NCBI GenBank assembly: GCA_016741995.1
Contig: JACVCO010000008.1
Location: 117,604 to 181,603, forward strand
Reading direction: 5' to 3'
Length of the DNA: 64,000 nt
Source of the DNA: Hydrogenophaga sp.
Lineage (GTDB): Bacteria; Pseudomonadota; Gammaproteobacteria; Burkholderiales; Burkholderiaceae_C
Shown here: positions 54,135 to 63,142 of the stretch, one piece after another
Layout of the letters: each line of letters opens with the position of its first letter
Numbering within the stretch: the stretch's first letter is position 1
Made by a program: the position numbers and the translations under genes
Notes under the pieces: model-generated
What the model was told of the DNA's origin: nothing
The model's database searches: none
The model's input: the letters and a program-made list of their open reading frames with translations, nothing else

Positions 54135-55403
54135 ATGAAGAAACAACCCGATCCGAACGCCGCGTCCCTCGAAACGCCCGAGGCCAGCCGCCGCCGCGTG
54201 CTGCAGATGCTGGGTGCCGCCTCGCTTGCCGGCTTGCCGGCCTGGAGCTTCGGCCAGCCCACCGCACAGGTGAACACCACCAAACTGGCCGTGACCGACA
54301 CCGAGGTCACCGTGGGCCAGCTGCACTCGTCCACCGGCACCATGGCGATCTCGGAAACGGGCTCCATCCAGGCCGAACAGCTCGCCATCGACGAGATCAA
54401 CGCGATGGGCGGCATCCTGGGCCGCAAGATCAAGGTCATCAAGGAAGACGGCGCCTCCGACTGGCCGACCTTCGCCGAGAAGTCCAAGAAGCTGCTCATC
54501 AACGACCGCTGCGCCGCCGTGTTCGGCTGCTGGACCAGCGCCTCGCGCAAGGCGGTGCTGCCGGTGTTCGAGAAAGAGAACGGCCTGCTGTACTACCCGA
54601 CCTTCTACGAAGGCCTGGAGCAGTCCAAGAACGTGATCTACACCGGCCAGGAAGCCACGCAGCAGATCCTCTACAGCCTGGACTGGGCGCAGAAGGAGAA
54701 GAAAGCCAAGACCTTCTTCCTGATCGGCTCCGACTACATCTGGCCGCGCACCTCGATGAAGATCGCGCGCAAGCACGTCGAGGCCTTCCAGAAGGGCAAG
54801 ATCGTCGGCGAGGAGTACTACCCGCTGGGCAGCACGAACTTCGGTTCGCTGATGAACAAGATCAAGCTGCAGAAGCCCGATGTGATCTTCGCCGCCGTGG
54901 TGGGCGGCTCCAACGTGGCCTTCTACAAGGCGCTCAAGGCGGCGGGCATCACCGGTGACAAGCAGACGCTGGTGACCCTGTCGGTGACCGAGGACGAAAT
55001 GACCGGCGTGGGCGGCGAAAACTTCGCCGGCTTCTACTCGTCGATGAAGTACTTCCAGACGCTGGACAACCCGAACAACAAGAAGTTCGTGGCGGCCTTC
55101 AAGGCCAAGTACGGCAAGGACGCGGTGATCGGCGACGTGACTCAGGCCGGCTACCTCGGCCCCTGGCTGTGGAAGGCGGCGGTCGAGAAGGCCAAGAGCT
55201 TCGACGTCGACAAGGTGGTGGCCGCCTCGCGCACCGGCATCGAGCTGCCCACGGCACCCGAGGGCTACGTGAAGCTGGACCCGAACCACCACCTCTGGAG
55301 CAAGTCGCGCATCGCGATGGGCATGCCGGACGGGACCTTCAAGGTGGTTTCGGAGTCGCCCGAGCTGATCAAACCCGATCCGTTCCCCAAGGGTTATCAG
55401 TAA
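54135..55403 (+). CDS. urtA: Urea/short-chain amide ABC transporter substrate-binding protein
   Basis: 422-residue solute-binding protein of the UrtA/FmdD type. A Tat motif (SRRRVLQML, residues 18-26) is followed by a hydrophobic stretch; the mature protein shows VGQLHSSTGTMAISE, INAMGGILGRKIK and GCWTSASRKAVLPVFEKENGLLYYPTFYEGLE, a motif set characteristic of urea-binding UrtA. The ATG at 54135 follows AGGAGCCCTT; a TTG three bases earlier is in frame. In Methylophilus the homologous fmdDEF genes import formamide and urea, consistent with fmdA downstream. Confidence 0.92.
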   Translation: MKKQPDPNAASLETPEASRRRVLQMLGAASLAGLPAWSFGQPTAQVNTTKLAVTDTEVTVGQLHSSTGTMAISETGSIQAEQLAIDEINAMGGILGRKIKVIKEDGASDWPTFAEKSKKLLINDRCAAVFGCWTSASRKAVLPVFEKENGLLYYPTFYEGLEQSKNVIYTGQEATQQILYSLDWAQKEKKAKTFFLIGSDYIWPRTSMKIARKHVEAFQKGKIVGEEYYPLGSTNFGSLMNKIKLQKPDVIFAAVVGGSNVAFYKALKAAGITGDKQTLVTLSVTEDEMTGVGGENFAGFYSSMKYFQTLDNPNNKKFVAAFKAKYGKDAVIGDVTQAGYLGPWLWKAAVEKAKSFDVDKVVAASRTGIELPTAPEGYVKLDPNHHLWSKSRIAMGMPDGTFKVVSESPELIKPDPFPKGYQ

Positions 55404-55465
55404 GCCACCCCCGCCGCGGCGCATGAGCGCCGCGGCCGCTGCATTCCTTCGCCCGGAGATTCCTG

Positions 55466-56386
55466 ATGGACATGAGTTTCAACGACCTGCTCAACATCGG
55501 CCTGATGCAGGGCTTCGCGGGCCTGAGCCTGTTCGCCGTGTTGCTGCTCATGGGGCTGGGGCTGGCCATCATCTTCGGGCAGATGGGCGTGATCAACATG
55601 GCGCATGGCGAGTTCATGACCATCGGCGCCTACACCATCTTTCTCGGCTCCACGCTGGCCAACGAGATCAGCCCGGGCGCCGTGGCCGCCTACTTTCCCT
55701 TCGCCATCGTCGCGGCTTTCGTCTTCGCGTTCATCGCGGGCTGGATCATGGAGTGGGCGCTGATCCGCCACCTCTACAAGCGCCCGCTGGACACACTGCT
55801 CGCCACCTGGGGCATCAGCCTGGCGCTGCAGCAGAGCTTTCGCACCTTCATCGGCCCCAAGGAAGTGAGCCCCACGCTGCCCGAGTGGCTGATGGGTTCC
55901 TGGGCGCCCGCCGAAGGCCTGGACATTCCCATCAACGGCATGTTCGTGCTCGCGCTCACCGCGGTGGTGACCGTGGGCGTGCTGATTGCGCTGCACAAGA
56001 GCCGCTGGGGCCTGCGGGTGCGCGCCACGGTGAGCAACCGCGTGATGGCCAACGCCATCGGCATCGACACCAAGCGCACCGACCGCCTCACCTTCGCCAT
56101 CGGTTGCGGCATCGCCGGTGTGGCCGGCGCGGCCTTCACCACCATCGGCTCCACCGGCCCCACCTCGGGCTCGCTCTACATCGTCGACGCCTTCCTGGTC
56201 GTCACCTTCGGTGGCGCGGCCAGCCTGCTGGGCACCGTGGTCTCGGCCTTCGGCATCGCCCAGACGCAATCGATCACCGAGTTCTTCCTCGCCGGCTCCA
56301 TGGCCAAGATGCTCACGCTCACGCTCATCGTGGTGATCCTGATGCTGCGTCCGCAAGGCCTGTTCGCTTCCAAAGTCCGCCGCTGA
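55466..56386 (+). CDS. urtB: Urea/amide ABC transporter permease UrtB
   Basis: 306-residue branched-chain-type permease (LivH family) with about eight helices; GQMGVINMAHGEFMTIGAY and FGGAASLLGTVVSAFGIAQTQS are characteristic. Start ATG 55466 follows GGAGATTCCTG. A gap of 62 bases separates it from urtA and 24 bases from urtC. Confidence 0.93.
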   Translation: MDMSFNDLLNIGLMQGFAGLSLFAVLLLMGLGLAIIFGQMGVINMAHGEFMTIGAYTIFLGSTLANEISPGAVAAYFPFAIVAAFVFAFIAGWIMEWALIRHLYKRPLDTLLATWGISLALQQSFRTFIGPKEVSPTLPEWLMGSWAPAEGLDIPINGMFVLALTAVVTVGVLIALHKSRWGLRVRATVSNRVMANAIGIDTKRTDRLTFAIGCGIAGVAGAAFTTIGSTGPTSGSLYIVDAFLVVTFGGAASLLGTVVSAFGIAQTQSITEFFLAGSMAKMLTLTLIVVILMLRPQGLFASKVRR

Positions 56387-56410
56387 TTTCCCGCCTTCCG
56401 GAGCCCGCCC

Positions 56411-57616
56411 ATGAACACCTTGAAAGCCTGGATCACCCGCTACCAGCTCGCCAGCCTGGTGCTGCTCACCGTGCTGCTGGCGGTGGTGCTGCCGCTCGCG
56501 CTCGACATCTTCCGGCTCAACCTGGTGGGCAAGTACCTCACCTACGCCTTCGTCGCCATCGGCCTGGTGATGCTGTGGGGTTATGGCGGCATCCTGAGCC
56601 TGGGGCAGGGCGTGTTCTTCGGCCTCGGCGGCTACGCCATGGCCATGTTCCTCAAGCTCGAGGCGTCCGACCCCGAGAGCACCAAGATCCAGTCCACGCC
56701 CGGCATTCCGGACTTCATGGACTGGAACCAGATCACCGAGCTGCCCACGTTCTGGTTGCCCTTCAAGAGCCTGCCGTTCGCGCTGGCCGCGGTGGTGGTG
56801 GTGCCGATGCTGCTGGCCTGGATCGTCAGCTTCGCGATGTTCAAGCGGCGCGTGGGCGGCGTGTACTTCGCCATCATCACGCAGGCGGTGGCGCTGATCC
56901 TCACCGTGGCCATCATCGGTCAGCAGGGCTACACCGGTGGCGTCAACGGCATGACCGATCTCAAGACCCTGATGGGCTGGGACGTGCGCACCGACAGCGC
57001 CAAGTACATCCTGTACTACGTGTGCGTGGCCATCCTGGTGCTGGCCATCGTGCTCTGCCGCTGGATCCAGACCAGCAAGCTCGGCACCCTGCTGCTGGCC
57101 ATGCGCGACAAGGAAGACCGCGTGCGCTTCTCGGGCTACGACGTGGCCGACTTCCGCATCTTCGTGTTCTGCCTGGCCGCGGCGCTTTCGGGCATCGGTG
57201 GGGCGCTGTTCACGCTGCAGGTGGGTTTCATGTCGCCCAGCTTCGTGGGCATCGTGCCCTCGATCGAGATGGTGATCTTCGCCGCCGTGGGCGGGCGCAT
57301 GAGCCTGGTCGGTGCCGTCTATGGCGCGCTGCTGGTCAACGCCGGCAAGACCTTCTTCTCCGAGAGCTTCCCCGATGCCTGGCTGTTCCTCATGGCCGCG
57401 CTCTTCATCGGCGTGACCATGGCCTTCCCCATGGGCCTGGCCGGCGTGTGGGAAAGCAAGATCGTTCCGTGGTGGAAGTCGCGCCAGGCCGCGCTGCGCG
57501 CCGCGTCCGCGGCCCGGCCATCCGCGCCGTCACCGGCACCGCACGCGCCCGTGAAGAGCACCACCAACACGCCTTCGGTGAAGTTGCCCGAAGGCACCAG
57601 CGGCCAGAGCGTCTGA
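56411..57616 (+). CDS. urtC: Urea/amide ABC transporter permease UrtC
   Basis: 401-residue LivM-family permease with ten or so helices: LSLGQGVFFGLGGYAMAMFLK and the EAA-like AMRDKEDRVRFSGYDVADFRIF are typical of UrtC. The C-terminal 40 residues are Ala/Pro/Ser-rich and probably unstructured. The ATG at 56411 has no strong Shine-Dalgarno site (CCGGAGCCCGCCC). Confidence 0.93.
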   Translation: MNTLKAWITRYQLASLVLLTVLLAVVLPLALDIFRLNLVGKYLTYAFVAIGLVMLWGYGGILSLGQGVFFGLGGYAMAMFLKLEASDPESTKIQSTPGIPDFMDWNQITELPTFWLPFKSLPFALAAVVVVPMLLAWIVSFAMFKRRVGGVYFAIITQAVALILTVAIIGQQGYTGGVNGMTDLKTLMGWDVRTDSAKYILYYVCVAILVLAIVLCRWIQTSKLGTLLLAMRDKEDRVRFSGYDVADFRIFVFCLAAALSGIGGALFTLQVGFMSPSFVGIVPSIEMVIFAAVGGRMSLVGAVYGALLVNAGKTFFSESFPDAWLFLMAALFIGVTMAFPMGLAGVWESKIVPWWKSRQAALRAASAARPSAPSPAPHAPVKSTTNTPSVKLPEGTSGQSV

Positions 57617-57626
57617 GGAGTTCCCC

Positions 57627-58370
<744 letters not shown>

Positions 58371-58382
58371 AGGAGAAGCCGC

Positions 58383-59072
58383 ATGCTGCAAGTCAAGGAC
58401 CTCGTCGTCGCCTACGGCCAGAGCCAGGCGCTGCACGGCATCAGCTTCGAGGCGCGCGAGAACGAAGCCGTGGCCATCATGGGCCGCAACGGCATGGGCA
58501 AGACCACGCTGTTCAAGAGCCTCATGGGCGTGCTGCCCACCAAGAGCGGGCACATCAGCGTCGCGGGGCAGGACGTGACGCGCGACGAGAGCTTTCGCCG
58601 CGTCGCCAAGGGCATCGCTTACGTGCCCCAGGGCCGCATGATCTTTCCCACGCTGACGGTGGAAGAGAACATCCAGACCGGGCTGGAGAACGCGAAGGAC
58701 AAGACCATCCCGCAGGAGATCTACGCGCTGTTCCCGGTGCTGTGGGACATGCGCCGCCGCAAGGGCGGCAACCTCTCGGGCGGTCAGCAGCAACAGCTTG
58801 CCATCGCGCGCGCGCTGGTCACCAACCCCAAGGTGCTGCTGCTCGACGAGCCCACCGAAGGCATCCAGCCGTCGATCATCAAAGACATCGCCAAGGCGCT
58901 CAACGAGATCCGCAAGATGCGAAAGATCACCATCGTGGTCTCCGAGCAGGTGCTCTCGTTCGCCATGGACGTCGCCGACCGCCTGTTCGTCATCGAAGGC
59001 GGCCGTCTCGTGCACGAGACCGAACGCGCCAACACCGACCAGCAGCGCATCAAGGCCTACCTGTCGGTCTGA
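58383..59072 (+). CDS. urtE: Urea/amide ABC transporter ATPase UrtE
   Basis: 229-residue ATPase of the LivF type: Walker A GRNGMGKTT, signature LSGGQQQQLAIARAL, Walker B LLLDEPTEGIQPSIIKDI. It completes the five-gene transporter and precedes formamidase by 48 bases. ATG follows GGAGAAGCCGC. Confidence 0.94.
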   Translation: MLQVKDLVVAYGQSQALHGISFEARENEAVAIMGRNGMGKTTLFKSLMGVLPTKSGHISVAGQDVTRDESFRRVAKGIAYVPQGRMIFPTLTVEENIQTGLENAKDKTIPQEIYALFPVLWDMRRRKGGNLSGGQQQQLAIARALVTNPKVLLLDEPTEGIQPSIIKDIAKALNEIRKMRKITIVVSEQVLSFAMDVADRLFVIEGGRLVHETERANTDQQRIKAYLSV

Positions 59073-59120
59073 GCCGAACCCCTTTTCTCACCCGATCCCC
59101 ATCCACCCAGGAGCCACGCC

Positions 59121-60347
59121 ATGCCCGATACCCTGATCAAGGTCGACCTCACCAAGCCCGCGCCCAGCAACGAGATGGTGCACAACCGCTGGCACCCCGA
59201 CATCCCCATGGCCTGCTGGGTCAACCCGGGTGACGACTTCGTGCTCGAGACCTACGACTGGACCGGCGGCTTCATCAAGAACAACGACAGCGCCGACGAC
59301 GTGCGCGACATCGACCTCACCACCGTGCACTACCTCAGCGGCCCGGTGGGCGTGAAGGGCGCCGAGCCCGGCGACCTGCTGGTGGTGGACCTGCTCGACA
59401 TCGGCGCCAAGGACGACAGCCTCTGGGGCTTCAACGGCTTCTTCAGCAAGAAGAACGGCGGCGGTTTCCTCACCGAACATTTCCCGCAGGCGCAGAAATC
59501 CATCTGGGACTTCAAGGGCATGTTCACCGAATCGCGCCACGTGCCGGGCGTGAAGTACGCGGGCCTGATCCACCCGGGCCTGATCGGCTGCCTGCCCGAC
59601 CCGAAGATGCTGGAGATGTGGAACACGCGCGAGCAGGCGCTGATCGATTCCGACCCGGCCACCAGCGGCCTGGCCAACCCGCCCTTCGCCGGCACGGCGC
59701 ACATGGGCAAGCTCAGCGGCGATGCGCTGGCCAAGGCCGCGGCCACCGGCGCACGCACCGTGCCCCCGCGCGAACACGGCGGCAACTGCGACATCAAGGA
59801 CCTCTCGCGCGGCTCGAAGATCTTCTTCCCGGTCTACGTGGACGGCGCCGGCCTCTCGGTGGGCGACCTGCACTTCAGCCAGGGCGATGGCGAGATCACC
59901 TTCTGCGGCGCGATCGAGATGGCCGGCTGGGTGCACATGAAGGTGCAGATCATCAAGGGCGGTATGGCCAAGTACGGCATCAAGAACCCGATCTTCAAGC
60001 CCAGCCCGATCACGCCCACCTACAACGACTACGTGATCTTCGAAGGCATCAGCGTCGACGAGAGCGGCAAGCAGTACTACCTGGACGTGAACGTGGCCTA
60101 CCGCCAGGCCTGTCTGAACGCCATCGAGTACCTGAAGAAGTTCGGCTATTCGGGCGCGCAGGCCTATTCCATCCTCGGCACCGCACCGGTGCAGGGCCAC
60201 ATCAGCGGCGTGGTGGACGTGCCCAACGCCTGCGCCACGCTGTGGCTGCCGACGCAGATCTTCGACTTCGACATCAACCCGAACGCCAGCGGCCCGATCA
60301 AGCACATCGACGGCTCGATCCAGATGCCCTTGTCGCCGGACCTCTGA
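59121..60347 (+). CDS. fmdA: Formamidase
   Basis: 408-residue acetamidase/formamidase family enzyme that hydrolyses formamide to formate and ammonia. It matches the length of Methylophilus FmdA (about 407 residues). Conserved stretches: HYLSGPVGVKGAEPGDLLVVDLLDIGA, HPGLIGCLPDPKMLEMWN, REHGGNCDIKDLSRGSKIFFPVYVDGAGLSVGDLHFSQGDGE, and CATLWLPTQIFDFDI. Cytosolic, metal-dependent by family. It is the enzyme of the urt operon; urease is not encoded here, so the imported substrate may be mainly formamide. Confidence 0.95.
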   Translation: MPDTLIKVDLTKPAPSNEMVHNRWHPDIPMACWVNPGDDFVLETYDWTGGFIKNNDSADDVRDIDLTTVHYLSGPVGVKGAEPGDLLVVDLLDIGAKDDSLWGFNGFFSKKNGGGFLTEHFPQAQKSIWDFKGMFTESRHVPGVKYAGLIHPGLIGCLPDPKMLEMWNTREQALIDSDPATSGLANPPFAGTAHMGKLSGDALAKAAATGARTVPPREHGGNCDIKDLSRGSKIFFPVYVDGAGLSVGDLHFSQGDGEITFCGAIEMAGWVHMKVQIIKGGMAKYGIKNPIFKPSPITPTYNDYVIFEGISVDESGKQYYLDVNVAYRQACLNAIEYLKKFGYSGAQAYSILGTAPVQGHISGVVDVPNACATLWLPTQIFDFDINPNASGPIKHIDGSIQMPLSPDL

Positions 60348-60363
60348 GCGAACGGAGCCGCCC

Positions 60364-60705
60364 ATGCCGACCTACGACTACGCCTGCCCGGCCTGCGGTG
60401 GCTTCGACGCCTACCGCTCGCTGAGCGAGCGCAACGCGCCCGCCTACTGCCCCGATTGCGGCACCGCCTCGCCGCGCGTGTTCGCCACCGCGCCGCGCCT
60501 GGCGCTCATGGATAGCGGCACCCGCACGGCCATGGGCATCAACGAGCGCGCGCGCCACGAGCCCAAGACCTCGCGCGACTACCAGCGGCTCAAGCACCCG
60601 GCGGGCTGCGGCTGCTGCAGCCCGGGGCGCAGCAAGGCCACGGTGACAGCCCCCAACGGGGCCAAGGCGTTTCCGTCGAAACGCCCCTGGATGATCAGTC
60701 ACTGA
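60364..60705 (+). CDS. fmdB: FmdB family zinc-ribbon regulatory protein
   Basis: 113-residue protein whose N-terminal zinc ribbon has Cys8/Cys11 (ACPAC) and Cys29/Cys32 (CPDC). A second Cys group GCGCC is at 81-85. FmdB proteins are presumed regulators of amide utilisation. It follows fmdA by 16 bases. The last 11 bases overlap the convergent hypothetical gene. Confidence 0.85.
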   Translation: MPTYDYACPACGGFDAYRSLSERNAPAYCPDCGTASPRVFATAPRLALMDSGTRTAMGINERARHEPKTSRDYQRLKHPAGCGCCSPGRSKATVTAPNGAKAFPSKRPWMISH

Positions 60706-61153
60706 GCGGCAGGACGACCACCACGGTGCTGTGCTCGGCGGGCTTGCGCGGGTCGCCGTGGGCTTCGATGCGCAGGCCCAGTTCGCCGCGCGGGCCATCG
60801 CGCTCGGCCAGCAGGTGCGCCACGGGCACCACGCAATCCCAGGAGCCCGCGTCGCGCGGCCCGCACGGCACCGGGCGGTTCAGCGGGGCCGGGCGGCCCG
60901 GCGCGTCGCGCACAAAGGGGAACACATTGACCTGCGAGAGCCGGTCGGTGGCGATGAAGGTGAGCCGCAGCTGCTGCGCCTTGCGGTGCGGCTGCGTGGG
61001 CGTGACGCCGAAGACCACGAAGGGCGCGTCGTTGGAGAGGTAGGTGGTCTGCGCGGGCCAGCCATCCAGCGTGGACACCGCGCCGCCGGGGCTGGTGGCC
61101 ATGCACGCCGCGAGCGCTGCCAGGCCCGCCAGGGCCCTCCTCGGGTTGCCCAT
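60695..61153 (-). CDS. Secreted hypothetical protein
   Basis: 152 residues with a Sec signal peptide at the N-terminus (RRALAGLAALAACMATSPGGAVS); the internal ATG at 61153 with GGAGACAAGC upstream was chosen. The mature part has two cysteines (PVPCGPRDAGSWDCVVP), likely a disulfide, and looks like a small beta protein. No family recognised. It is divergent from amiE and convergent with fmdB, overlapping fmdB by 11 bases. Confidence 0.7.
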   Translation of the reverse strand: MGNPRRALAGLAALAACMATSPGGAVSTLDGWPAQTTYLSNDAPFVVFGVTPTQPHRKAQQLRLTFIATDRLSQVNVFPFVRDAPGRPAPLNRPVPCGPRDAGSWDCVVPVAHLLAERDGPRGELGLRIEAHGDPRKPAEHSTVVVVLPLSD

Positions 61154-61200
61154 GCTTGTCTCCTGCCGTCTTGTTGCGTGCATTCTGGGCGCGCCGGCGC

Positions 61201-61218
61201 ATACGTCAATCAACGTAT
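61201..61218 (+). promoter_or_regulatory. amiE upstream dyad
   Basis: ATACGTCAATCAACGTAT: arms ATACGT/ACGTAT with a 6-base centre, directly before the expected -35 position if CACAAT (61241-61246) is the -10 of amiE. It resembles the TACG-N7-TACGT element before urtA, so both may be sites for the LuxR-type regulator at 49640-50569. Confidence 0.45.
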
Positions 61219-61287
61219 CCCCCAGGGCGGGGCCGCTGCCCACAATGAACCCGGTACCGCACAACCGCATTCACGAGGGCCCCAGCC

Positions 61288-62328
61288 ATGATGCACGGCG
61301 ACATTTCCAGCAGCAAGGACACGGTGGGCGTGGCCGTCGTCAACTACAAGATGCCGCGCCTGCACACCAAGGCCGAGGTGCTGGACAACGCGCGCAAGAT
61401 CGCCGACATGATCGTCGGCATGAAGCAGGGCCTGCCGGGCATGGACCTCGTGATCTTCCCGGAGTACAGCACCCACGGGATCATGTACGACGCGAAGGAG
61501 ATGTACGAGACCGCGGCCACCGTGCCGGGCGCCGAGACCGACATCTTTGCCGCCGCCTGCCGCAAGGCGAAGGTGTGGGGCGTGTTCTCGCTCACCGGCG
61601 AGCGCCATGAAGAGCACCCGTACAAGGCACCGTACAACACGCTCATCCTCATGAACGACCAGGGCGAGATCGTTCAGAAGTACCGAAAGATCATGCCCTG
61701 GGTGCCCATCGAAGGCTGGTACCCGGGCAACTGCACCTACGTGAGCGAAGGGCCCAAGGGCCTCAAGATCAGCCTGATCATTTGCGACGACGGCAACTAC
61801 CCCGAGATCTGGCGCGACTGCGCCATGAAGGGCGCCGAACTCATCGTGCGCTGCCAGGGCTACATGTACCCCGCGAAGGACCAGCAGGTGCTGATGGCGA
61901 AAGCCATGGCCTGGGCCAACAACAGCTACGTGGCGGTGGCCAATGCGGCCGGGTGGGACGGCGTCTACAGCTACTTCGGCCACAGCGCCATCATCGGCTT
62001 CGACGGCCGCACGCTCGGCGAATGCGGCGAGGAGGACTACGGCGTGCAGTACGCCGCGCTCTCCACCAGCCTGATCCGCGACTTCCGCAAGAACGCGCAG
62101 AGCGAGAACCACCTGTTCAAGCTGCTGCACCGCGGCTACACCGGCACCATCAACTCGCGCGACGGCGACAAGGGCGTGGCCGCCTGCCCCTACGAGTTCT
62201 ACGGCAAGTGGGTGAACGACCCCGAGGGCACGCAGAAGGCGGTCGAGGCCATCACGCGGCCCATGGTGGGCACCGAGGAATGCCCGATCGAGGGCATCCC
62301 CAACCCCGCCACCGCAGGCCACCGTTGA
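61288..62328 (+). CDS. amiE: Aliphatic amidase
   Basis: 346-residue nitrilase-superfamily amidase that hydrolyses acetamide, propionamide and related amides to the acid and ammonia. It closely matches Pseudomonas aeruginosa AmiE in long stretches I can recall (start [20 protein letters not shown]). The triad is Glu59 (FPEY), Lys134 (QKYRKI) and Cys166 (IICDDG), with Glu142 also conserved. Two adjacent ATGs (61288, 61291) could start it. It leads a unit with a MoxR-type ATPase gene. Confidence 0.96.
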   Translation: MMHGDISSSKDTVGVAVVNYKMPRLHTKAEVLDNARKIADMIVGMKQGLPGMDLVIFPEYSTHGIMYDAKEMYETAATVPGAETDIFAAACRKAKVWGVFSLTGERHEEHPYKAPYNTLILMNDQGEIVQKYRKIMPWVPIEGWYPGNCTYVSEGPKGLKISLIICDDGNYPEIWRDCAMKGAELIVRCQGYMYPAKDQQVLMAKAMAWANNSYVAVANAAGWDGVYSYFGHSAIIGFDGRTLGECGEEDYGVQYAALSTSLIRDFRKNAQSENHLFKLLHRGYTGTINSRDGDKGVAACPYEFYGKWVNDPEGTQKAVEAITRPMVGTEECPIEGIPNPATAGHR

Positions 62329-62329
62329 G

Positions 62330-63139
62330 GTGTTGACCGCCGATCCGCTGGCCGACTGGCGCGTCGCCGACGAGCCCTTCTACCAGCCCGTGGGCGACGA
62401 GATCGCCGCCTTCGAGGCCGCGCGCGCGGCGCGCCTGCCGGTGCTCGTGAAGGGGCCGACCGGTTGCGGCAAGACGCGCTTCGTGGAGCACATGGCCTGG
62501 CGGCTGAACCTGCCGCTGGTGACCGTGGCCTGCCACGAAGACCTGAGCGCGGGCGACCTGGCCGGGCGCTGGCTGCTCGACGCGCAGGGCACGCGCTGGA
62601 TGGACGGCCCGCTGGCCCTGGCCGCACGCCACGGCGCGCTGTGCTACCTCGACGAACTGATGGAAGCGCGCGCCGACACCACGGTGCTGCTGCACCCGCT
62701 GGCCGACACGCGCCGCGCGCTGCCGCTGGAGCGCCACGGCGAACTGCTGCGCGCGCACCCCGACTTCCAGCTCGTCGTCAGCTACAACCCCGGCTACCAG
62801 GGCCTGCACCGCGAGCTCAAACCCTCCACGCGGCAGCGCTTCGTGGCGCTGGACTTTCACTACCCCGTGCCCGAGGCCGAGGCCGCGATCGTGGCGCGCG
62901 AAGGCGGTGTCGACGGCGAACTGGCGATGCGCCTGGTGCAGCTCGGCATCTGCACGCGGCGCCTGCAGGACGACGGCCTGGACGAGGGCGCGTCCACCCG
63001 CATGCTGGTGCACGCCGCGCGCCTGCACCGCGCGGGCCTGGCGCTGCCGGCCGCCGCCACCCAGGCCATCGCGGCGCCGCTGAGCGACGACCCCGAGATC
63101 GCCGCGGCCCTGCACGCGCTGGTGCGCACCAGCTGCTGA
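62330..63139 (+). CDS. CbbQ/NorQ-type AAA+ ATPase (MoxR family)
   Basis: 269-residue MoxR-like ATPase. Walker A is GPTGCGKT at 42-49, Walker B-like LCYLDELMEAR, then GYQGLHRELKPSTRQRFVALDFHYP, which is characteristic of CbbQ/NirQ/NorQ proteins. It begins at a GTG immediately after the amiE stop, with GAGG in the last amiE codons. CbbQ-type ATPases activate or remodel enzymes together with a VWA partner, which follows here. In Pseudomonas an ATPase named AmiB is likewise encoded with the amidase. Confidence 0.87.
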   Translation: MLTADPLADWRVADEPFYQPVGDEIAAFEAARAARLPVLVKGPTGCGKTRFVEHMAWRLNLPLVTVACHEDLSAGDLAGRWLLDAQGTRWMDGPLALAARHGALCYLDELMEARADTTVLLHPLADTRRALPLERHGELLRAHPDFQLVVSYNPGYQGLHRELKPSTRQRFVALDFHYPVPEAEAAIVAREGGVDGELAMRLVQLGICTRRLQDDGLDEGASTRMLVHAARLHRAGLALPAAATQAIAAPLSDDPEIAAALHALVRTSC

Positions 63140-63142
63140 GCC